The position numbers were made by a program, and so were the translations under genes. A model generated the notes under the pieces. It was not told the origin of the DNA, made no database searches, and saw only the letters and a list, made by a program, of their open reading frames with translations. A stretch of 5,147 nt of DNA from an uncultured Ruminococcus sp. (GTDB lineage: Bacteria; Bacillota; Clostridia; Oscillospirales; Acutalibacteraceae): assembly GCA_902802975.1 (NCBI GenBank), contig CADCOF010000312.1, positions 1 through 5,147 of the forward strand. Reading direction: 5' to 3'. Positions 4,027 through 5,147 of the stretch are shown here, piece after piece. Every line of letters begins with the position of its first letter. Position 1 is the stretch's first letter.

Positions 4027-4889
4027 ACTGCAGCACCTCCCGCTTTATGTATTTCAAGAAGATCGGCGAGCGATTCACGAAGTTTTTCTCTCGGAATAAT
4101 AGCGTCTGCAAATCCGCATTCCAACAGGAATTCCGCACTCTGGAAATTATCGGGCAGCTTCGCTTTTGTTGTTTGCTCCACAACACGCCTGCCGGCAAAT
4201 CCAACGAGTGCTTTCGGCTCTGCTATAATGATATCGCCCTGCATTGCAAACGAGGCTGTGCAGCCGCCTGTGGTGGGGTCTGTGAGAACAGTTATGTACA
4301 GATTTCCTGCGGTGGAATGACGCTTGACGGCACCGCTGACTTTCGCCATCTGCATGAGTGAAATAATGCCCTCCTGCATTCTTGCGCCGCCTGACGCCGT
4401 AAAGCCGATTACCGGCAAATTGTTCTTTTCGGCATACTCAAAAATCGATGTGATTTTTTCACCCAAGACAGAACCCATGCTCGCCATCATGAAACGTGAA
4501 TCCATGACGAAAAACGCGAATGGATTTCCGCATAGTTTCGCTGTACCAACGACAACAGCGTCTTTCTCACCTGTGGATTTGCGCGATTTTTCGAGCTTGT
4601 CGCTGTATCCCGGGAAATCAAGAAAATCTCTGCTTTCGAAATCGTCAAACATGAATTCACATGATTTTCTGTCAGCAAGCCATTTCACGCGCTCTTTGCC
4701 GCCCATACGAAAATATTTTCCGCATTTTGGGCATATCATGTTGCTCTTGAGAAGTTGGTGCTTCCCAAACTCGCCGTTGCAGCCCTTACATACAAGCTGT
4801 GTGTTTTCGGTGTGCTTGATGAGGGAATCAATATCTGTAGGGTGCTGTCCGGTGAGATTCTTTATAAAGCTTGTAAATACATTGGCCAT
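4023..4889 (-). CDS. accD: Acetyl-CoA carboxylase carboxyltransferase subunit beta
   Basis: The beta subunit binds acetyl-CoA in the carboxyltransferase tetramer with AccA. The 288-residue product starts with the usual short lead and a four-cysteine zinc ribbon: LVCKGC (Cys34, Cys37) and MICPKC (Cys53, Cys56). The crotonase-fold core follows, with MDSRFMMASMGSVLGEK (129-145), FTASGGARMQEG (163-174), LTDPTTGGCTASFAMQGD (202-219) and ALVGFAGRRVVEQT (227-240). Length and motifs are typical and complete. The start has only a weak minus-strand AGAGA at 4896-4900, 6 bases ahead, but no other ATG fits. The first gene of the accD-accA pair, it is preceded by a repeat-rich 258-base leader rather than accC, so either the pair is transcribed alone or the upstream genes lie beyond the window. 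Confidence 0.98.
   Translation of the reverse strand: MANVFTSFIKNLTGQHPTDIDSLIKHTENTQLVCKGCNGEFGKHQLLKSNMICPKCGKYFRMGGKERVKWLADRKSCEFMFDDFESRDFLDFPGYSDKLEKSRKSTGEKDAVVVGTAKLCGNPFAFFVMDSRFMMASMGSVLGEKITSIFEYAEKNNLPVIGFTASGGARMQEGIISLMQMAKVSGAVKRHSTAGNLYITVLTDPTTGGCTASFAMQGDIIIAEPKALVGFAGRRVVEQTTKAKLPDNFQSAEFLLECGFADAIIPREKLRESLADLLEIHKAGGAAV
4034..4041 (-). promoter_or_regulatory. Ribosome binding site of accA inside accD
   Basis: Minus-strand GGGAGGTG lies within the last codons of accD, 7 bases before the accA ATG. It allows independent initiation on accA beside the ATGA stop-start overlap. Confidence 0.85.
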
Positions 4890-4924
4890 ATATGATCTCT
4901 TTTCTATATTTAAAATATCATATT

Positions 4925-4995
4925 GAGTTGGTAGTTATTAGTTAGTAGTTGTTAGATTTAGATTAGGTTTGCTAATAGCCGCCAACTACCAACTC
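4925..4995. repeat. Long hairpin with GTTAG-rich loop
   Basis: GAGTTGGTAGTT (4925-4936) is the exact reverse complement of AACTACCAACTC (4984-4995). A second short stem, TATTAG (4936-4941) with CTAATA (4972-4977), sits inside it. The loop is built of TTAG/GTAG-like units, a low-complexity sequence typical of intergenic repeats. Confidence 0.8.
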
Positions 4996-5009
4996 CGTTT
5001 TGAGCAATT

Positions 5010-5095
5010 ATTTATGTTGTCTACAATAACTTCTTAGCCCGAGATCAAACAATTAGTTGGGCGCAGGCGATAAAGCTATAGTAAACGACATAAAT
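5010..5095. repeat. Imperfect long inverted repeat upstream of accD
   Basis: Bases 5010-5043 match the reverse complement of 5062-5095 at 25 of 34 positions, and about half of the mismatches are T/C or A/G changes that G-U pairing tolerates in RNA. The inner arm carries module B. Farther out, CAACTCC at 4990-4996 and GGAGTTG at 5121-5127 also pair. The shape is that of a MITE-like hairpin of roughly 140 bases. Confidence 0.65.
5055..5078 (-). repeat. Repeat module B, copy upstream of accD
   Basis: An exact 24-base inverted match to 1500-1523. It overlaps the end of the larger repeat at 5077-5147 and forms part of the right arm of the 5010-5095 hairpin. Confidence 0.85.
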
Positions 5096-5147
5096 CTTTT
5101 CCTAAACGCTTTTTTAGTGTGGAGTTGTTTTGCTAATTCGGAATGCG
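5077..5147 (-). repeat. Dispersed repeat, copy 2 (cut by the window end)
   Basis: This is the inverted partner of 81-166: 5119-5147 and 5077-5103 are exact complements of 81-109 and 140-166. Unlike copy 1 it continues directly into module B. The outer boundary lies outside the window. In both copies the same end of the repeat points toward the downstream gene, rimM and accD respectively. Confidence 0.85.

Larger units (their letters stand above)
4890..5147. other. Repeat-rich leader upstream of accD
   Basis: No gene is supported in these 258 bases. It contains a weak ribosome binding site near accD, an AT-rich stretch (4900-4922), a long hairpin (4925-4995), a second imperfect hairpin (5010-5095) with module B, and the inverted partner of the 81-166 repeat. 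I found no convincing sigmaA promoter close to accD. The only candidate is a weak one inside the repeat at 5078-5106. Confidence 0.65.

Noticed and set aside
4925..5147. CRISPR array or tandem satellite upstream of accD
   Set aside because: Repeat units are inverted and irregular, with no evenly sized repeat-spacer pattern and no cas genes nearby.

Overview
The window reads as chromosomal DNA of a spore-forming member of the Clostridia, probably an Oscillospiraceae/Ruminococcaceae-type gut Firmicute. The reasons are the forespore sigma factor SigG, an HPr with both His15 and Ser46, strong GGAGG-type ribosome binding sites, a short clostridial-type AccA, and AccD/AccA made as separate subunits. 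The genus call is inference; no taxonomic marker is decisive here.

Layout: (1) 1-225 is gene-poor leader DNA with a dispersed repeat (81-166) running into an extended -10 promoter. (2) rimM (226-741) and trmD (731-1489) are translationally coupled on the + strand and serve 16S rRNA maturation and tRNA m1G37 methylation. (3) 1490-1791 holds repeat-family DNA and then a near-consensus promoter. (4) An HPr phosphocarrier gene (1792-2055, +) ends in an intrinsic terminator whose U-tract reaches the stop codon of the convergent gene. (5) sigG (2108-2887, -) is preceded by a candidate sigmaF/sigmaG-type promoter. (6) 2888-3222 is a 335-base gene-free stretch packed with GC-rich palindromes. (7) accA (3223-4026, -) and accD (4023-4889, -) overlap by 4 bases and encode the two halves of acetyl-CoA carboxyltransferase. 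(8) 4890-5147 is a repeat-rich leader for accD.

All six protein genes are ordinary housekeeping or sporulation genes, and I see no new multi-gene system. The unusual content is intergenic. One set of related short repeats occurs in three of the gaps. A block at 81-166 recurs inverted at 5077-5147, with exact runs of 29 and 27 bases. A 17-base motif (module B) occurs at 1505-1521, 3150-3166 and 5057-5073, with a shorter relative at 3063-3074. A hairpin motif (module A) lies at the very end of trmD and immediately after the accA stop codon. In trmD it supplies the last 12 codons and the sequence that follows brings the stop. The pattern suggests a MITE/REP-like non-coding repeat family that sits at gene ends and leaders and has remodelled one protein terminus.

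The genes fall into independent functional groups: ribosome/tRNA maturation, sugar-transport signalling, late forespore transcription and fatty-acid initiation. The usual neighbours (rpsP, ffh and rplS around rimM-trmD; accB and accC before accD; spoIIGA-sigE before sigG) are not in the window.
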